A DNA stretch of 64,000 nucleotides from Blautia schinkii DSM 10518 (GTDB lineage Bacteria > Bacillota > Clostridia > Lachnospirales > Lachnospiraceae), in the NCBI GenBank assembly GCA_000702025.1, contig JNKJ01000009.1, positions 124,001 through 188,000 on the forward strand. The letters are read 5' to 3'. Positions 33,057 to 42,333 of the stretch are shown here, piece after piece. Position 1 is the first letter of the stretch. Each line of letters starts with the position of its first letter. The notes below the pieces were generated by a model that was not told the origin of the DNA, did no database searches, and saw only the letters and a list, made by a program, of their open reading frames with translations. The translations under genes and the position numbers were made by a program.

Positions 33057-33968
33057 TCAGGAACCGCTGCGCAGGCTGCGGATGTATTTACCTGCCTCGA
33101 TGCCTGCCTGGGCTCCCTCGTACACAGCCTTTGCCACCTGGAGAAGTCCTCCGGTGCAGTCTCCTGCTGCGAAAAGGCCCGGAATGGTGGTCTGCATATT
33201 TTCATCCACCTTGATGTGGCCTTTGTCCGTGAGCTCTGCTCCCATCTGCTTGGCAATCTCTGTGCTTCCTGCTGTACCGATGGCTACGAACACTCCGTCT
33301 GCGGGCATGAAGGATGGGACGATTTCGCCCTCTTCCTGGACACTCATATCTGTCTCCAGCCGGATACCGGCCACCTTCTCCTCGCCTTCAATAGCCTGGA
33401 TTTTCATGGTGTTGACAGGTATGGGATGTTCTCTGGAAAATCTCGGTTCACGGCCGTCCGTGTAGATAGTTACTGCCGAGGCCAGGTTCGCAAGCTCCTC
33501 TGCCTCATGAAGAGCGAAATCACTGTCTCCAAGCACTGCCACTTCTTTTCCCCTGTAGAAAAAAGCGTCGCACACTGCGCAGTAGCTCACACCTTTTCCT
33601 TCAAATTCTTTCACACCGGGAATCTTGGGGGCTGCACGCTTGCTTCCTGTTGCCAGGATTACACTCTGGGCCTCGAAGTCTCCCTCTGTGGTGTGCACCT
33701 CGAAGGTATCGAAGCCTCCCACTCCCAGAACCTGGGCGTCCAAAATGCGTACCCCTAAGGCTCTCGCCTGGGCTAATCCTGTCTCGAACAATTCACGTCC
33801 TGAGAGTGGATGGTCCAGTCCATAATAATTTTCTATTTTTTCGGCTTTTTCTAAAGCACCGATGCCATGGTTGATGACTAGCGGGTCCATATTTCCCCGG
33901 GCTGCGTAGAGAGCTGCGGAAATCCCTGCGGGACCGGCACCGATTATGATGATCTTTTCCAATTTCAT
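33057..33968 (-). CDS. Thioredoxin-reductase-family flavoprotein lacking clear NADPH motif
   Basis: The 303-residue protein is a FAD-dependent pyridine-nucleotide disulfide oxidoreductase-type enzyme: FAD motif IIIGAGPAGISAALYAARG, redox pair CAVC (usual CATC), and ATG-type second FAD motif AAGDCTGGLLQVAKA. The part that binds NADPH in usual enzymes differs: VLGDSDFALHEAEE lacks the GxGxxA motif and the HRRxxxR motif is replaced by TDGREPRF. This recalls clostridial ferredoxin-dependent flavin thioredoxin reductases, a family that lost NADPH binding. The start at 33966-33968 is preferred; a TTG-initiated form twelve codons longer is possible. Confidence 0.72.
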   Translation of the reverse strand: MKLEKIIIIGAGPAGISAALYAARGNMDPLVINHGIGALEKAEKIENYYGLDHPLSGRELFETGLAQARALGVRILDAQVLGVGGFDTFEVHTTEGDFEAQSVILATGSKRAAPKIPGVKEFEGKGVSYCAVCDAFFYRGKEVAVLGDSDFALHEAEELANLASAVTIYTDGREPRFSREHPIPVNTMKIQAIEGEEKVAGIRLETDMSVQEEGEIVPSFMPADGVFVAIGTAGSTEIAKQMGAELTDKGHIKVDENMQTTIPGLFAAGDCTGGLLQVAKAVYEGAQAGIEAGKYIRSLRSGS

Positions 33969-34302
33969 CTCACCTGCTTTCCTTTGTTGCTTTATAATAT
34001 ACAATTATTTCCTTTATATTTCCGTGATTTAGTCACGCATTGACCGAGTGTAAGTACGTTGGTGACTCAATGCTTCATCCGGCGAAAATACCCCATGCAT
34101 CGTCTGGCTGCATTTACGCCAGGAGGCACTATCTTTTCCGGGATGCACTATCTTCTTATAATACGGCAGACAAATAACCCGCAAGAAGGCGTGGTAATCC
34201 CCCAGTATTTTGTCCAAAAGTATAACATAAGGGCTGTCACACCTATGATTTTTCAATCACTGGTGCGGCAGCCCCGTGGGATAACATATGATGTATGAGT
34301 TA
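33969..34302. other. Gene-free stretch between reductase and glyA
   Basis: No gene is supported. It holds the glyA terminator and a possible small hairpin (GCATTGA and TCAATGC arms near 34036 and 34068) in the leader of the flavoprotein gene. A short minus-strand frame at 34029-34256 has no ribosome site and crosses the terminator, so it is not called. Confidence 0.5.
34231..34274 (-). terminator. Terminator after glyA
   Basis: GGGCTGTCACACC pairs with GGTGCGGCAGCCC with small bulges (34231-34274). On the minus strand the stem is followed by TTATG and TTATACTTTT. It lies 30-70 bp after the glyA stop. Confidence 0.65.
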
Positions 34303-35541
34303 TCAGCCGTTAAGCGGATATTTGTCTGTGAGCTCTTTTACAAGGGCTTTGGCCTGCTCTTTGTGGTCACGGCTCTTAAGGGTCAGGGCAATGGCCTCCG
34401 CGATTTTGTCCATATCCTCAGGCTTCATGCCGCGGGAAGTAACTGCCGGGGTACCAAGACGTACACCGCTGGTCACAAATGGAGACTGCGGGTCATTGGG
34501 GATGGCGTTTTTATTGCAGGTGATGTTTACTTCATCGAGAAGGTTCTCCATCTCCTTCCCTGTCACACCAAGACTTCTGAGGTCCACCAGCATGAGATGG
34601 TTGTCAGTTCCGCCGGACACAATGTCTACGCCGCGTTTCTGAAGTCCCTCGCAAAGTGCTTTCGCGTTCTCTACTACAAGACGTGCGTATTCTTTAAATT
34701 CCGGTGCAAGAGCTTCCTTGAAACATACAGCCTTGGAAGCAATGACGTGCATCAGCGGTCCGCCCTGGATTCCGGGGAATACTGCTTTATTAAAGTTAAA
34801 TTTCTTAGCGTTTTCCGCGCTGCTGAGGATGAGGCCGCCGCGTGGTCCGCGCAGAGTCTTGTGTGTGGTGGTCGTTACCACGTCTGCATAAGGAATTGGG
34901 CTTGGATGCTGTCCTCCGGCAACAAGTCCGGCAATATGAGCCATATCTACCATTAAATATGCGCCAACTTCATCGGCGATTTCTCTGAATTTTTTGAAAT
35001 CAATGGTTCTGGCATAAGCGCTGGCTCCGGCTACGATCAGCTTAGGCTTACACTCATTGGCGATTCTGCGGACCTCCTCGTAATCAATCACACCATTGTC
35101 ATTGACACCGTAGGATACCGCATTAAAGTAAGAGCCGGACATATTCGCGGGGCTTCCGTGTGTCAGATGTCCTCCATGATTCAGATTCATCCCCAGAACT
35201 GTATCTCCGGGCTGCAGCATTGCGAAAAACACAGCCATGTTTGCCTGTGCACCGGAGTGCGGCTGTACGTTGGCATATTCGCAGTGGAACAATTCCTTTG
35301 CCCTGTCGATTGCTAATTTTTCTACTTCATCCACACAGACGCAGCCGCCGTAAAATCTCTTTCCCGGATAGCCTTCTGCATATTTATTTGTAAGTGGGCT
35401 TCCCATGGAAGCCATCACTGCTTTACTTACCCAGTTCTCAGAAGCAATCAATTCGATGTGCGAATTCTGACGGGCCACCTCTGCCTCGATCAGCTCCGCA
35501 ATCTCCTTGTCTACTTGCTCGATTTCCTGTAATGAATACAT
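34303..35541 (-). CDS. glyA: Serine hydroxymethyltransferase
   Basis: The 412-residue protein has the full GlyA profile: [38 protein letters not shown] at the start, PLP lysine in [16 protein letters not shown], and the conserved [15 protein letters not shown] near the C-terminus. It converts serine and tetrahydrofolate to glycine and 5,10-methylene-THF, the main source of one-carbon units. The one-carbon link connects it to the purine genes elsewhere in this window. AAAGGAGG precedes the ATG. Confidence 0.97.
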   Translation of the reverse strand: MYSLQEIEQVDKEIAELIEAEVARQNSHIELIASENWVSKAVMASMGSPLTNKYAEGYPGKRFYGGCVCVDEVEKLAIDRAKELFHCEYANVQPHSGAQANMAVFFAMLQPGDTVLGMNLNHGGHLTHGSPANMSGSYFNAVSYGVNDNGVIDYEEVRRIANECKPKLIVAGASAYARTIDFKKFREIADEVGAYLMVDMAHIAGLVAGGQHPSPIPYADVVTTTTHKTLRGPRGGLILSSAENAKKFNFNKAVFPGIQGGPLMHVIASKAVCFKEALAPEFKEYARLVVENAKALCEGLQKRGVDIVSGGTDNHLMLVDLRSLGVTGKEMENLLDEVNITCNKNAIPNDPQSPFVTSGVRLGTPAVTSRGMKPEDMDKIAEAIALTLKSRDHKEQAKALVKELTDKYPLNG

Positions 35542-35669
35542 AATTCATCCTCCTTTAAATATCTTAAGTTACTGACTAAACCAGATTATACCCGATTCCC
35601 ACTTCCGTGTCAATGACAAAAAGACATCTGTCCGTCCCAGAAGAATTGTTAGCATTTACAAAAATTTTT

Positions 35670-35698
35670 TTTGACTAATTGTGATATATTTGCTTTAA
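35670..35698 (+). promoter_or_regulatory. Putative sigma-A promoter of the alcohol dehydrogenase gene
   Basis: TTGACT (35670-35675) and TTTAAT (35693-35698) are 17 bases apart. The gene starts at 35828, leaving a leader of about 120 bases with a direct-repeat-like run (CACTTCTCT / ACTTCTCTT). Confidence 0.65.
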
Positions 35699-35827
35699 TA
35701 TAAGGTGATGCAGGGACGACTCCTGTGCCAACACATTTTTGAGCCTTACATCAAAGAAAGCAAACAGATTTACTTCTCTTAGGCTATTCACTTCTCTAAG
35801 GGAAGTATGCATAAAGGAGTATGCATT

Positions 35828-37012
35828 ATGAGAAATTTTGAATATTATACCCCAACCCGGGTTTTGTTCGGCAAGGACACCCATCTGCAGACAGGGGCTT
35901 TATTAAAAGAACGGAATTATAAAAAGGTACTGATACATTATGGCGGAAACAGTGCAGTTCATTCAGGACTTCTCGACGAGGTGAAGCAAACCCTCGAAGA
36001 GGCAGGCGTGGAATACATAACCTTGGGCGGTGTTGTGCCGAATCCCAGACTTTCTAAGGTTCGGGAGGGAATTGCCCTGTGCAAAAGGGAAAATGTGGAT
36101 TTCCTGCTGGCTGTGGGCGGCGGAAGTGTAATCGATTCCTGCAAAGCAATCGGTTACGGCGTGGCAAATCCCTGGACAGACGTATGGAATTTTTTCCTTA
36201 AAACCGAGACTCCAAAAGCTTGTCTGCCGGTTGGCGCGATTCTTACCATCGCTGCTTCGGGAAGTGAGATGAGCAATTCGTGTGTAATCACGAATGAGGA
36301 AGGCTGGCTTAAGCGCGGAAGCGTAAAAAGTGACCTCTGCCGTCCCCAGTTTGCAATCTTAAACCCGCGGCTCACCTATACTCTGCCGCAATACCAGACA
36401 GAGAGCGGCTGTGTGGATATTCTCATGCACACGATGGAACGCTATTTTGTAAATATTGAAACTATGGAAATCACAGACAGCATCAGCGAGGCTTTGATGC
36501 AGACGGTTATCTATAATGCACGGATTCTCATGAAGGAGCCGGGGAACTACAATGCCAGGGCAGAGATCATGTGGGCAGGCAGTCTTTCCCACAATGGACT
36601 TACGGGCTGCGGCACGGCAGGCGGCGACTGGGCGTGCCATCAGCTTGAGCATGAGCTTGGCGGGCTTTACGATGTGGCTCACGGCGCGGGGTTGGCTGCC
36701 TTATGGGGAAGCTGGGCGCGGTATGTGTACAAGTGTAATCCGGAGCGTTTCGCGCAGTTTGCCACAAATGTGTTTGATGTGCCCTGTGGCGTAGACTTTG
36801 AGAAAACCGCTCTGGCCGGGATTGAGGCTATGGAGGATTTCTTCCGTTCAGTGGAAATGCCTACGAATCTCCGTGAGCTGGGACTTGAACTGAACGACGA
36901 ACAGATCCATGAACTGGCGTTTAAATGCAGCTTTGAGGATACGCGGACGATTGGGGTGTTTAAGCAGTTGAATATGAAAGATATGGAAAAGATTTACCAG
37001 ATGGCTCGGTAA
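35828..37012 (+). CDS. Iron-containing alcohol dehydrogenase (butanol/BdhA-like)
   Basis: The 394-residue protein matches the group III metal-dependent alcohol dehydrogenases: opening FEYYTPTRVLFGKDT, NAD(P)-binding AVGGGSVIDSCKAIG, metal ligands around the conserved CVDILMHTMERYF and HQLEHELGGLYDVAHGAGLAAL. Close relatives reduce butyraldehyde or other aldehydes with NAD(P)H. The start at 35828 follows AAAGGAG nine bases upstream; a start at 35807 lies upstream of the site. A large-hairpin repeat begins one base after the stop codon. Substrate not predictable from sequence. Confidence 0.9.
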   Translation: MRNFEYYTPTRVLFGKDTHLQTGALLKERNYKKVLIHYGGNSAVHSGLLDEVKQTLEEAGVEYITLGGVVPNPRLSKVREGIALCKRENVDFLLAVGGGSVIDSCKAIGYGVANPWTDVWNFFLKTETPKACLPVGAILTIAASGSEMSNSCVITNEEGWLKRGSVKSDLCRPQFAILNPRLTYTLPQYQTESGCVDILMHTMERYFVNIETMEITDSISEALMQTVIYNARILMKEPGNYNARAEIMWAGSLSHNGLTGCGTAGGDWACHQLEHELGGLYDVAHGAGLAALWGSWARYVYKCNPERFAQFATNVFDVPCGVDFEKTALAGIEAMEDFFRSVEMPTNLRELGLELNDEQIHELAFKCSFEDTRTIGVFKQLNMKDMEKIYQMAR

Positions 37013-37268
37013 GGGGGCCCCGGGAGGGTAATGAACGGCGAGGAGGTGGTGGTTGGGGCTGGGGCAGTGGTATTCGGGGCGGCTGATGCTCGCTTGCCTT
37101 CAACTAAGTTCTAACTGCGACTAAAGCGCTCAAGAAGAGCTTTCGCGCTTAAGTCTCCGTAAGAACTGGATTTTCAGGCGCGCTTCCGCAAAATCAGCCG
37201 CCCCCGAATACCACTGCCCCAGCCCCAACCACCACCTCCTCGCCTACCACTACGTTCCCACCCCTTCC
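37013..37268 (+). repeat. Large-hairpin repeat element, copy 3
   Basis: Arms of 51 and 52 bases (37037-37087 and 37193-37244) pair with one 1-base bulge. The core keeps AACTGCGACTAA and TAAGTCTCCGTA. Inner helix is AAGCGC (37124-37129)/GCGCTT (37145-37150) and outer helix AGTTCT (37107-37112)/AGAACT (37162-37167); both differ from copies 1 and 2 but stay complementary. It begins directly after the alcohol dehydrogenase stop. Confidence 0.85.
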
Positions 37269-37437
37269 GTAAAGATTGTGTTTTTCACCGGATGGCTTAT
37301 TTAATGCGGGAAATAAAATTCCATCCGTCTAATCTGCTAAAAAAGCATACTCTGCTTTATGTTTCCCATGTTGTTTTTCTTCAATCATCATTCGTCTTAC
37401 TTCGTAATATGAATAAACCATTGAATTATTCATCCCT
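37269..37437. other. Unidentified spacer inside copy 3 bracket
   Basis: AT-rich, no gene supported. It follows the CCACCCCTTCC flank of copy 3 and ends at the inverted left end. Confidence 0.4.
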
Positions 37438-37467
37438 ACCGTTCACCCCCTTTCCAGGGGACCCCTT
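37438..37467 (-). repeat. Isolated inverted left end of the hairpin element
   Basis: ACCGTTCACCCCCTTTCCAG followed by GGGACCCCTT is the reverse complement of the element left flank (AGGGGTCCCCTGG..TGAACGG). Together with copy 3 it brackets a roughly 455-bp segment, giving terminal inverted ends of about 30 bp as at 30214/31076. Confidence 0.6.
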
Positions 37468-37485
37468 AAGTTTTTAAATTTAGTG

Positions 37486-37514
37486 TTGCAAACCGTAGAA
37501 AAATATGGTAATAT
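37486..37514 (+). promoter_or_regulatory. Promoter of tRNA-Phe
   Basis: TTGCAA (37486-37491) and TAATAT (37509-37514) are 17 bases apart and end about 28 bases before the tRNA. Confidence 0.8.
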
Positions 37515-37541
37515 CACTCATGTGGCGGTTTTGCCATGTAT

Positions 37542-37614
<73 letters not shown>

Positions 37615-37628
37615 TTGTACGATAAAGG

Positions 37629-37655
37629 GCCCATGACTTTATGTTATGGGCTTTT
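37629..37655 (+). terminator. Terminator after tRNA-Phe
   Basis: GCCCATGAC pairs with GTTATGGGC (one wobble) followed by TTTTCG. Confidence 0.8.
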
Positions 37656-37686
37656 CGTATATCATAAGAAGAAAGGATGCGTTAGG

Positions 37687-38967
37687 ATGAGTGATTTTAA
37701 ATTAGAAACAAAATGCCTGCACGCAGGTTATTCTCCCTCTAAGGGCGAGCCTTGTGCACTTCCTATTTACCAAAGTACCACCTTTAAATATGACACCACG
37801 GACGAGATGGGACAACTCTTTGATTTAAAGGCAGAGGGATATTTTTATACGCGCCTGCAGAATCCTACCAATGACGCGGTAGCTGCAAAGATTGCGGCTC
37901 TGGAGGGCGGCGAGGCGGCACTTCTGACCTCCTCAGGCCAGGCAGCTAATTTTTATGCGGTATTCAATATCTGTGAGGCAGGTGACCATGTCGTAGCTGC
38001 TTCTACGATTTACGGAGGAACTTTTAATCTTTTGGGTGTAACCTTTAAAAAGCTGGGCATTGACTGTACCTTCGTGGATACAGACGCCAGTGCGGAGGAA
38101 ATCTCTGCTGCTTTTAAGCCGAACACCAAGGTTCTGTTTGCGGAAACCATTGCCAATCCGGCGCTTGTGGTCCTGGATATTGAGAAATATGCTAAGGTGG
38201 CCCATGAGCACGGCGTGCCGCTGATTGTGGACAATACCTTTGCTACCCCGGTAAACTGCCGCCCTATTGAATGGGGTGCAGACATTGTGACTCATTCTAC
38301 TACCAAATATATGGACGGACATGGCCTGCAGGTGGGCGGTGCGATCGTGGACAGCGGAAATTTCGACTGGGAAGCCTATGGAAGCAAATACCATGGCCTT
38401 ACGGAGCCGGATGAATCCTACCACGGTGTTGTCTACACCAAGCAGTTTGGGAAAAAGGCATATATCATGAAAGCAACCTCCCAGTTGATGCGTGACCTGG
38501 GTTCCATCCCCTCACCTATGAACTGCTTCCTTTTAAATATCGGCCTTGAGACCCTTCCTCTGCGTATGGAACGTCACTGCTATAATGCGCAGAAAGCAGC
38601 TGAATTCCTCAATGCTCATGAAAAGGTTTCCTCTGTAAACTTTGCCGGACTTCCTGGTGACAAATATTATGAGCTGGCGAAAAAATATCTGCCAAACGGC
38701 ACCTGTGGTGTTATTTCCTTTGAATTAAACGGAGGGCGTGAGGCTGCCGTACGCTTCATGGACAGCCTGGAAATGGCAAATATCGCAACTCATGTAGCCG
38801 CATCCAAGACTATGGTCCTGCATCCGGCCAGCCACACCCACAGACAGATGAATGACGCCCAGCTTGCGGAAGCCGGTGTATCGCCGGGCATGATCCGTTT
38901 GTCCATCGGTATTGAGCATATTGATGATATCATTGCAGATTTAAGCAAGGCACTTGAGAATGCCTGA
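37687..38967 (+). CDS. O-acetylhomoserine aminocarboxypropyltransferase (sulfhydrylase)
   Basis: The 426-residue protein is a Cys/Met-metabolism PLP enzyme of the MetY type. It shows FKYDTTDEMGQLF, TSSGQAANFYAVF, the PLP-binding lysine in VTHSTTKYMDGHG, and ends GMIRLSIGIEHIDDIIADL. It forms homocysteine from O-acetylhomoserine and sulfide, or uses methanethiol. The start at 37687 follows AAGAAAGGA. It stands alone between tRNA-Phe and a terminator, so other methionine genes lie elsewhere. Confidence 0.92.
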   Translation: MSDFKLETKCLHAGYSPSKGEPCALPIYQSTTFKYDTTDEMGQLFDLKAEGYFYTRLQNPTNDAVAAKIAALEGGEAALLTSSGQAANFYAVFNICEAGDHVVAASTIYGGTFNLLGVTFKKLGIDCTFVDTDASAEEISAAFKPNTKVLFAETIANPALVVLDIEKYAKVAHEHGVPLIVDNTFATPVNCRPIEWGADIVTHSTTKYMDGHGLQVGGAIVDSGNFDWEAYGSKYHGLTEPDESYHGVVYTKQFGKKAYIMKATSQLMRDLGSIPSPMNCFLLNIGLETLPLRMERHCYNAQKAAEFLNAHEKVSSVNFAGLPGDKYYELAKKYLPNGTCGVISFELNGGREAAVRFMDSLEMANIATHVAASKTMVLHPASHTHRQMNDAQLAEAGVSPGMIRLSIGIEHIDDIIADLSKALENA

Positions 38968-39012
38968 GTTGCACTCTCACAACATCTCTTAAGAAATTAA
39001 TTTCATAATTAT

Positions 39013-39050
39013 AGAGCGGCATAATTAATTTTTATGCTGCTCTTTTTATA
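39013..39050 (+). terminator. Terminator after the sulfhydrylase gene
   Basis: AGAGCGGCATAA pairs with TTATGCTGCTCT (one wobble) and is followed by TTTTTAT. Confidence 0.85.
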
Positions 39051-39356
39051 TACTAGAAAAGCACCTCAATTTGTTCCATACAATACATCACTACTTTCCT
39101 AAGTATACCGAATAATAAATTGCTGATACATTGGCGCAGGTTGATTGCTTCATATGCAAAGCGGAGGAATGAGTCGTAGCTGTGGCTACGGCAATTGACG
39201 GTGCTGTGTGCCGGTGGCACACGATTAGAGCGGACCGAAACAACGTGTAGACCAACATAGCAGATGAAGGATCCTGCAAAACTGGTCAAATAAAAAAATA
39301 TAATCTACACAATAGATTCATATTTGCCTGTTATAATTTTAGGCAGGAGGTGCATC
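39051..39356. other. Gene-free stretch with MITE-like core
   Basis: No gene is supported. It holds, at 39161-39230, a relative of the inner sequence of the 157-bp element, without recognisable terminal repeats, and then the leader of the second two-component system. Confidence 0.5.
39161..39230. repeat. Structured core shared with the 157-bp element
   Basis: GCGG-x2-GAATGAGTCG, then a hairpin GTAGC-TGTG-GCTAC (39176-39189) and a second hairpin GTGTGCC-GGT-GGCACAC (39206-39222), ending ATTAGA. In the element at 30780 the same positions read GATGC-GGTG-GCATC (30851-30864) and TCC-GAT-GGA (30885-30893). Both stems differ in a paired way. Confidence 0.7.
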
Positions 39357-40034
39357 ATGTATAAAATTTTAATTGTTGAGGACGATTTATCTATACAAGC
39401 ATTATTGCATGATTTTATTAAGGAAGCCGGGTATGATGTAACGCTTGCTTCTGACGGTGTGGAAGCTTTTGCCAAGTATTCCCAGGGCTCTTTTGACTTA
39501 ATTTTGTTAGATATTATGCTTCCAAAAATAGATGGATATGGTGTATGTGAACTAATACGGAAGAAATCGGATGTACCTATCATCATGCTTACAGCACTAG
39601 ACGGAGAAGAGGCTCAAATAAAAGGATTAGATTTACAGGCAGATGATTATATTACAAAGCCGTTTTCCATACCTGTTTTATTACGAAAAATTGCCGCCGT
39701 GCTGCGTCGTTCTTTAAAGCAGAACGGTATACCGCAGACAATATCCTACAAGAATCTTACATTGGATTTAGACGGTTATAAGGTTTATGCCAAGGATAAC
39801 AGCATTGACCTCACTCCCCGTGAGTTTGAAATATTACGGGAATTACTTCTCCACCAGGGCAGAATATTAACCCGGCAAAATCTTCTGCAAACGCTTTGGA
39901 AATATGAGTTTCTCGGAGAAGAGCGGATTATAGATGCTCATATAAAAAACCTCCGCAAAAAACTTGGAACTGATGATTACATAGAAACAATCAGAGGAGT
40001 TGGATATCGAATTGATAAAGAAAATAAGAAGTAA
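39357..40034 (+). CDS. OmpR/PhoB-type response regulator (AT-rich island)
   Basis: The 225-residue protein has a receiver domain with phospho-acceptor D52 (LILLDIMLPK), IIMLTALDG and DYITKPF, and a winged-helix output domain (IDLTPREFEILRELLLHQG, EERIIDAHIKNLRKKL). It pairs with the overlapping kinase gene. AGGAGG lies seven bases before the ATG at 39357, so a frame from 39324 is rejected. Base use is richer in A and T than in neighbours. The kinase and a secreted protein follow. Confidence 0.92.
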   Translation: MYKILIVEDDLSIQALLHDFIKEAGYDVTLASDGVEAFAKYSQGSFDLILLDIMLPKIDGYGVCELIRKKSDVPIIMLTALDGEEAQIKGLDLQADDYITKPFSIPVLLRKIAAVLRRSLKQNGIPQTISYKNLTLDLDGYKVYAKDNSIDLTPREFEILRELLLHQGRILTRQNLLQTLWKYEFLGEERIIDAHIKNLRKKLGTDDYIETIRGVGYRIDKENKK

Positions 40035-41442
40035 ACTATCTGTCAAGGTATTTCTTCTGACAGCCATACTAATGCTTGCGTGCTCCTCCATAACTTATCT
40101 GTGTATTTTCCGTTTTGCTCCTTATATTTATAAGTATGAGCCATCTGATGTTGAATATCTTGCAAGAGAATTCGCACAAGAGTTATTTAACTATACTCGC
40201 GAGGAAAGTACAACTTTCTTCGATAATAACAGCGAAATTTTTTCTGAGCAATATGAGGACGAATATAGACTACATATATTTAATGCCTCCGGGGATGAAA
40301 TTGCCTTACCATATTTAGATGAAATTACAGGAAAAAATATCATAGACTATAATTCTGTTACCAAAACTGATGCCGTTAATACGTCGTTTGCGAATGATAC
40401 AAATACCTATACGATATTTATTGCTCAAAATTCACACAAACAGAGCCAGGTTGTTGAAGCACTGTATAAGGCACTCCCTCTTTTAAGTATCATTATTGTT
40501 GTTATTTCTGTACTCACTGCTTTTTTCTATGCATGGTACATGACTGCACCAATAAAGAAGGTAAGTAAAATTTCAGAACAACTGGCCAGCCTGGATTTCA
40601 GCGGTTTTTGTTTCATGGAACGTACTGATGAAATAGGTGTATTATCTGATAGTTTGAATATCTTATCAAAGAAATTGACAGACGCTCTTTCAGAATTACA
40701 AACAGCGAATCAAAAATTACAGGCGGATATCAATATGGAGAGGGAGCTCCAACAGCAAAGAGTCAAATTTTTCTCGGCTGCCTCTCATGAATTGAAAACA
40801 CCAATTACTGTTATCAAGGGACAGCTTCAGGGAATGCTGTATCAAGTGGGGCGGTACAAGGACCGGGAAACATATCTCGCCCAGTCGCTAGAGGTAATTG
40901 ACTCATTAGAAAAAATGGTCCAGGAGCTTTTGACCATATCACGTTTAGATTCATCCGGATATACTTGTAGCAAATCTAATATCAATATGAGTAAACTCAT
41001 AAATGACCGTTTAGATATAAACGAAGATTTATTTATACGAAATGATTTGGCTGTGGAAAGAAAAATCTCTCCTGATCTGTATATTTCAGGCGATTCACTT
41101 TTACTTCAAAAGGTAGTGGACAACCTTTTAAGCAATGCAGCCGCTTATTCACCAGCCGGAAATCAAGTTCTTTTAAAATTATGGAAAGATAGTGAAGGAA
41201 TAAATTTAACACTTGAAAATACCGGGGTACATATTCCGGATAAAGATATTGGAGATATATTTGAAGCATTTTACCGGGTAGAACAATCACGCAATCGGCA
41301 GACAGGAGGTACTGGCTTGGGCTTATATATTGTCAAAACAATCCTTGACCTTCATAATGCAGAAATAAAGACAGCCAATACCAAGCAAGGGGTTATTGTG
41401 TACATACAATTTCAAAATAAAAATATATTCAGTTCAAAATAA
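40000..41442 (+). CDS. Sensor histidine kinase (VanS-like layout)
   Basis: About 480 residues, with membrane helices near 17-37 (VFLLTAILMLACSSITYLCIF) and 158-180, a 120-residue extracellular sensor, HAMP, HisKA with SHELKTPITVIKG near residue 263, and HATPase with VVDNLLSNAAAYSP and TGGTGLGLYIV. The frame begins with a TTG at 40000 inside the regulator end; another TTG at 40012 lies 13 bases beyond GAGGAG. Which start is used is unclear. It forms a two-component pair with the preceding gene; the signal is unknown. The secreted protein downstream is a possible target. Confidence 0.88.
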   Translation: MDIELIKKIRSKLSVKVFLLTAILMLACSSITYLCIFRFAPYIYKYEPSDVEYLAREFAQELFNYTREESTTFFDNNSEIFSEQYEDEYRLHIFNASGDEIALPYLDEITGKNIIDYNSVTKTDAVNTSFANDTNTYTIFIAQNSHKQSQVVEALYKALPLLSIIIVVISVLTAFFYAWYMTAPIKKVSKISEQLASLDFSGFCFMERTDEIGVLSDSLNILSKKLTDALSELQTANQKLQADINMERELQQQRVKFFSAASHELKTPITVIKGQLQGMLYQVGRYKDRETYLAQSLEVIDSLEKMVQELLTISRLDSSGYTCSKSNINMSKLINDRLDINEDLFIRNDLAVERKISPDLYISGDSLLLQKVVDNLLSNAAAYSPAGNQVLLKLWKDSEGINLTLENTGVHIPDKDIGDIFEAFYRVEQSRNRQTGGTGLGLYIVKTILDLHNAEIKTANTKQGVIVYIQFQNKNIFSSK

Positions 41443-41509
41443 ATTCAAACTGCAGCGGTATTCTTAATTTGTACCTGAAAAATGTATAACAAAGAAAGGA
41501 TATTCCGTT

Positions 41510-42292
41510 ATGAACAAATGTGCGACAATCTTCCTAACTCTATTGGCACTAAACACACTGACTGTATCTGCAAGCCAAGGCGATATTAAAAGTATTAACA
41601 CAACACCCAAAATCAAGGTTCAGCCGGAAATGAAGCAAAAAAATATGGAAACGGACTCGGTTCCTCTTAACAGCACAAAAGATGCATACACAAGATTAAT
41701 TGCATATAAGAATGACGGCTATTCCCAAAAGAGCATAGTCGACTTCAATAGTATGCTCATTCCTGATTTATCAGAATTATATAAAGCGTATTGTATCGTA
41801 ATTGAAGATTTGGATACCAAAGATGAAAATTACGACTTTATCACAATAACACTCAACGCGTCATTAAATGAACTATATTGTGAGTTTCTTAATGATGAGG
41901 TTGGCTTTTGCGGAACAGTCAAAAAGGAAGCCCGGCCAATTCAACCTTTAAATGAAGAAGAAAGATTAATCATGAAGGCTCAAGGACAAATTTATGATTT
42001 TGTTTTCTGTGCAGATTATACTGTTTACTATGACATTACTGCTCCTGATAAATCGACGCTGGAAGAAAGAGACAGCGCTTTAAAAACATTCAGCACAGAA
42101 TTTCAAAATTATGTTGATACCGTAAGCGAAGCCAAACTTACCAATAGCAACATTAAAAAAATATTACAGAAAAAAGCAGATGAGATTGCACTCGGGCTTA
42201 GCACTGACATGCTGAAATTAAGTTGCTCACTTAACACGATTACCGGTATCAGCTCCGGTATAGAGATTAATAACCAGTACAGCGAATACTAA
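41510..42292 (+). CDS. Secreted hypothetical protein next to the two-component pair
   Basis: The 260-residue protein has a likely signal peptide (MNKCATIFLTLLALNTLTVSA) and a mature part with no family I recognise. The mature region has an N-terminal polar segment, then mixed strands and helices (LIPDLSELYKAYCIVIEDLD, DFVFCADYTVYYDIT). It ends in a helical stretch. AAGAAAGGA precedes the ATG. It follows the kinase by 67 bases and ends at a terminator, so it is probably expressed with it. It may be a sensor accessory or a regulated effector; there is no direct evidence. Confidence 0.65.
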   Translation: MNKCATIFLTLLALNTLTVSASQGDIKSINTTPKIKVQPEMKQKNMETDSVPLNSTKDAYTRLIAYKNDGYSQKSIVDFNSMLIPDLSELYKAYCIVIEDLDTKDENYDFITITLNASLNELYCEFLNDEVGFCGTVKKEARPIQPLNEEERLIMKAQGQIYDFVFCADYTVYYDITAPDKSTLEERDSALKTFSTEFQNYVDTVSEAKLTNSNIKKILQKKADEIALGLSTDMLKLSCSLNTITGISSGIEINNQYSEY

Positions 42293-42333
42293 GTAACTGA
42301 CAGTAAATATTTTGGGTTATACTAATAATTCTT

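Noticed and set aside
32891..33758. Antisense frames over the flavoprotein and amidase
   Set aside because: They mirror well-supported genes; no domains.
34029..34256. 75-residue minus-strand frame
   Set aside because: No ribosome site, no recognisable domain, and it runs through the glyA terminator.
37013..37467. Rho-independent terminator only, for the alcohol dehydrogenase gene
   Set aside because: The 51-bp arms, conserved core and repeats elsewhere show it is a family element rather than a simple terminator.
39053..39289. 78-residue minus-strand frame over the MITE-like core
   Set aside because: It overlaps the structured repeat and lacks a ribosome site.
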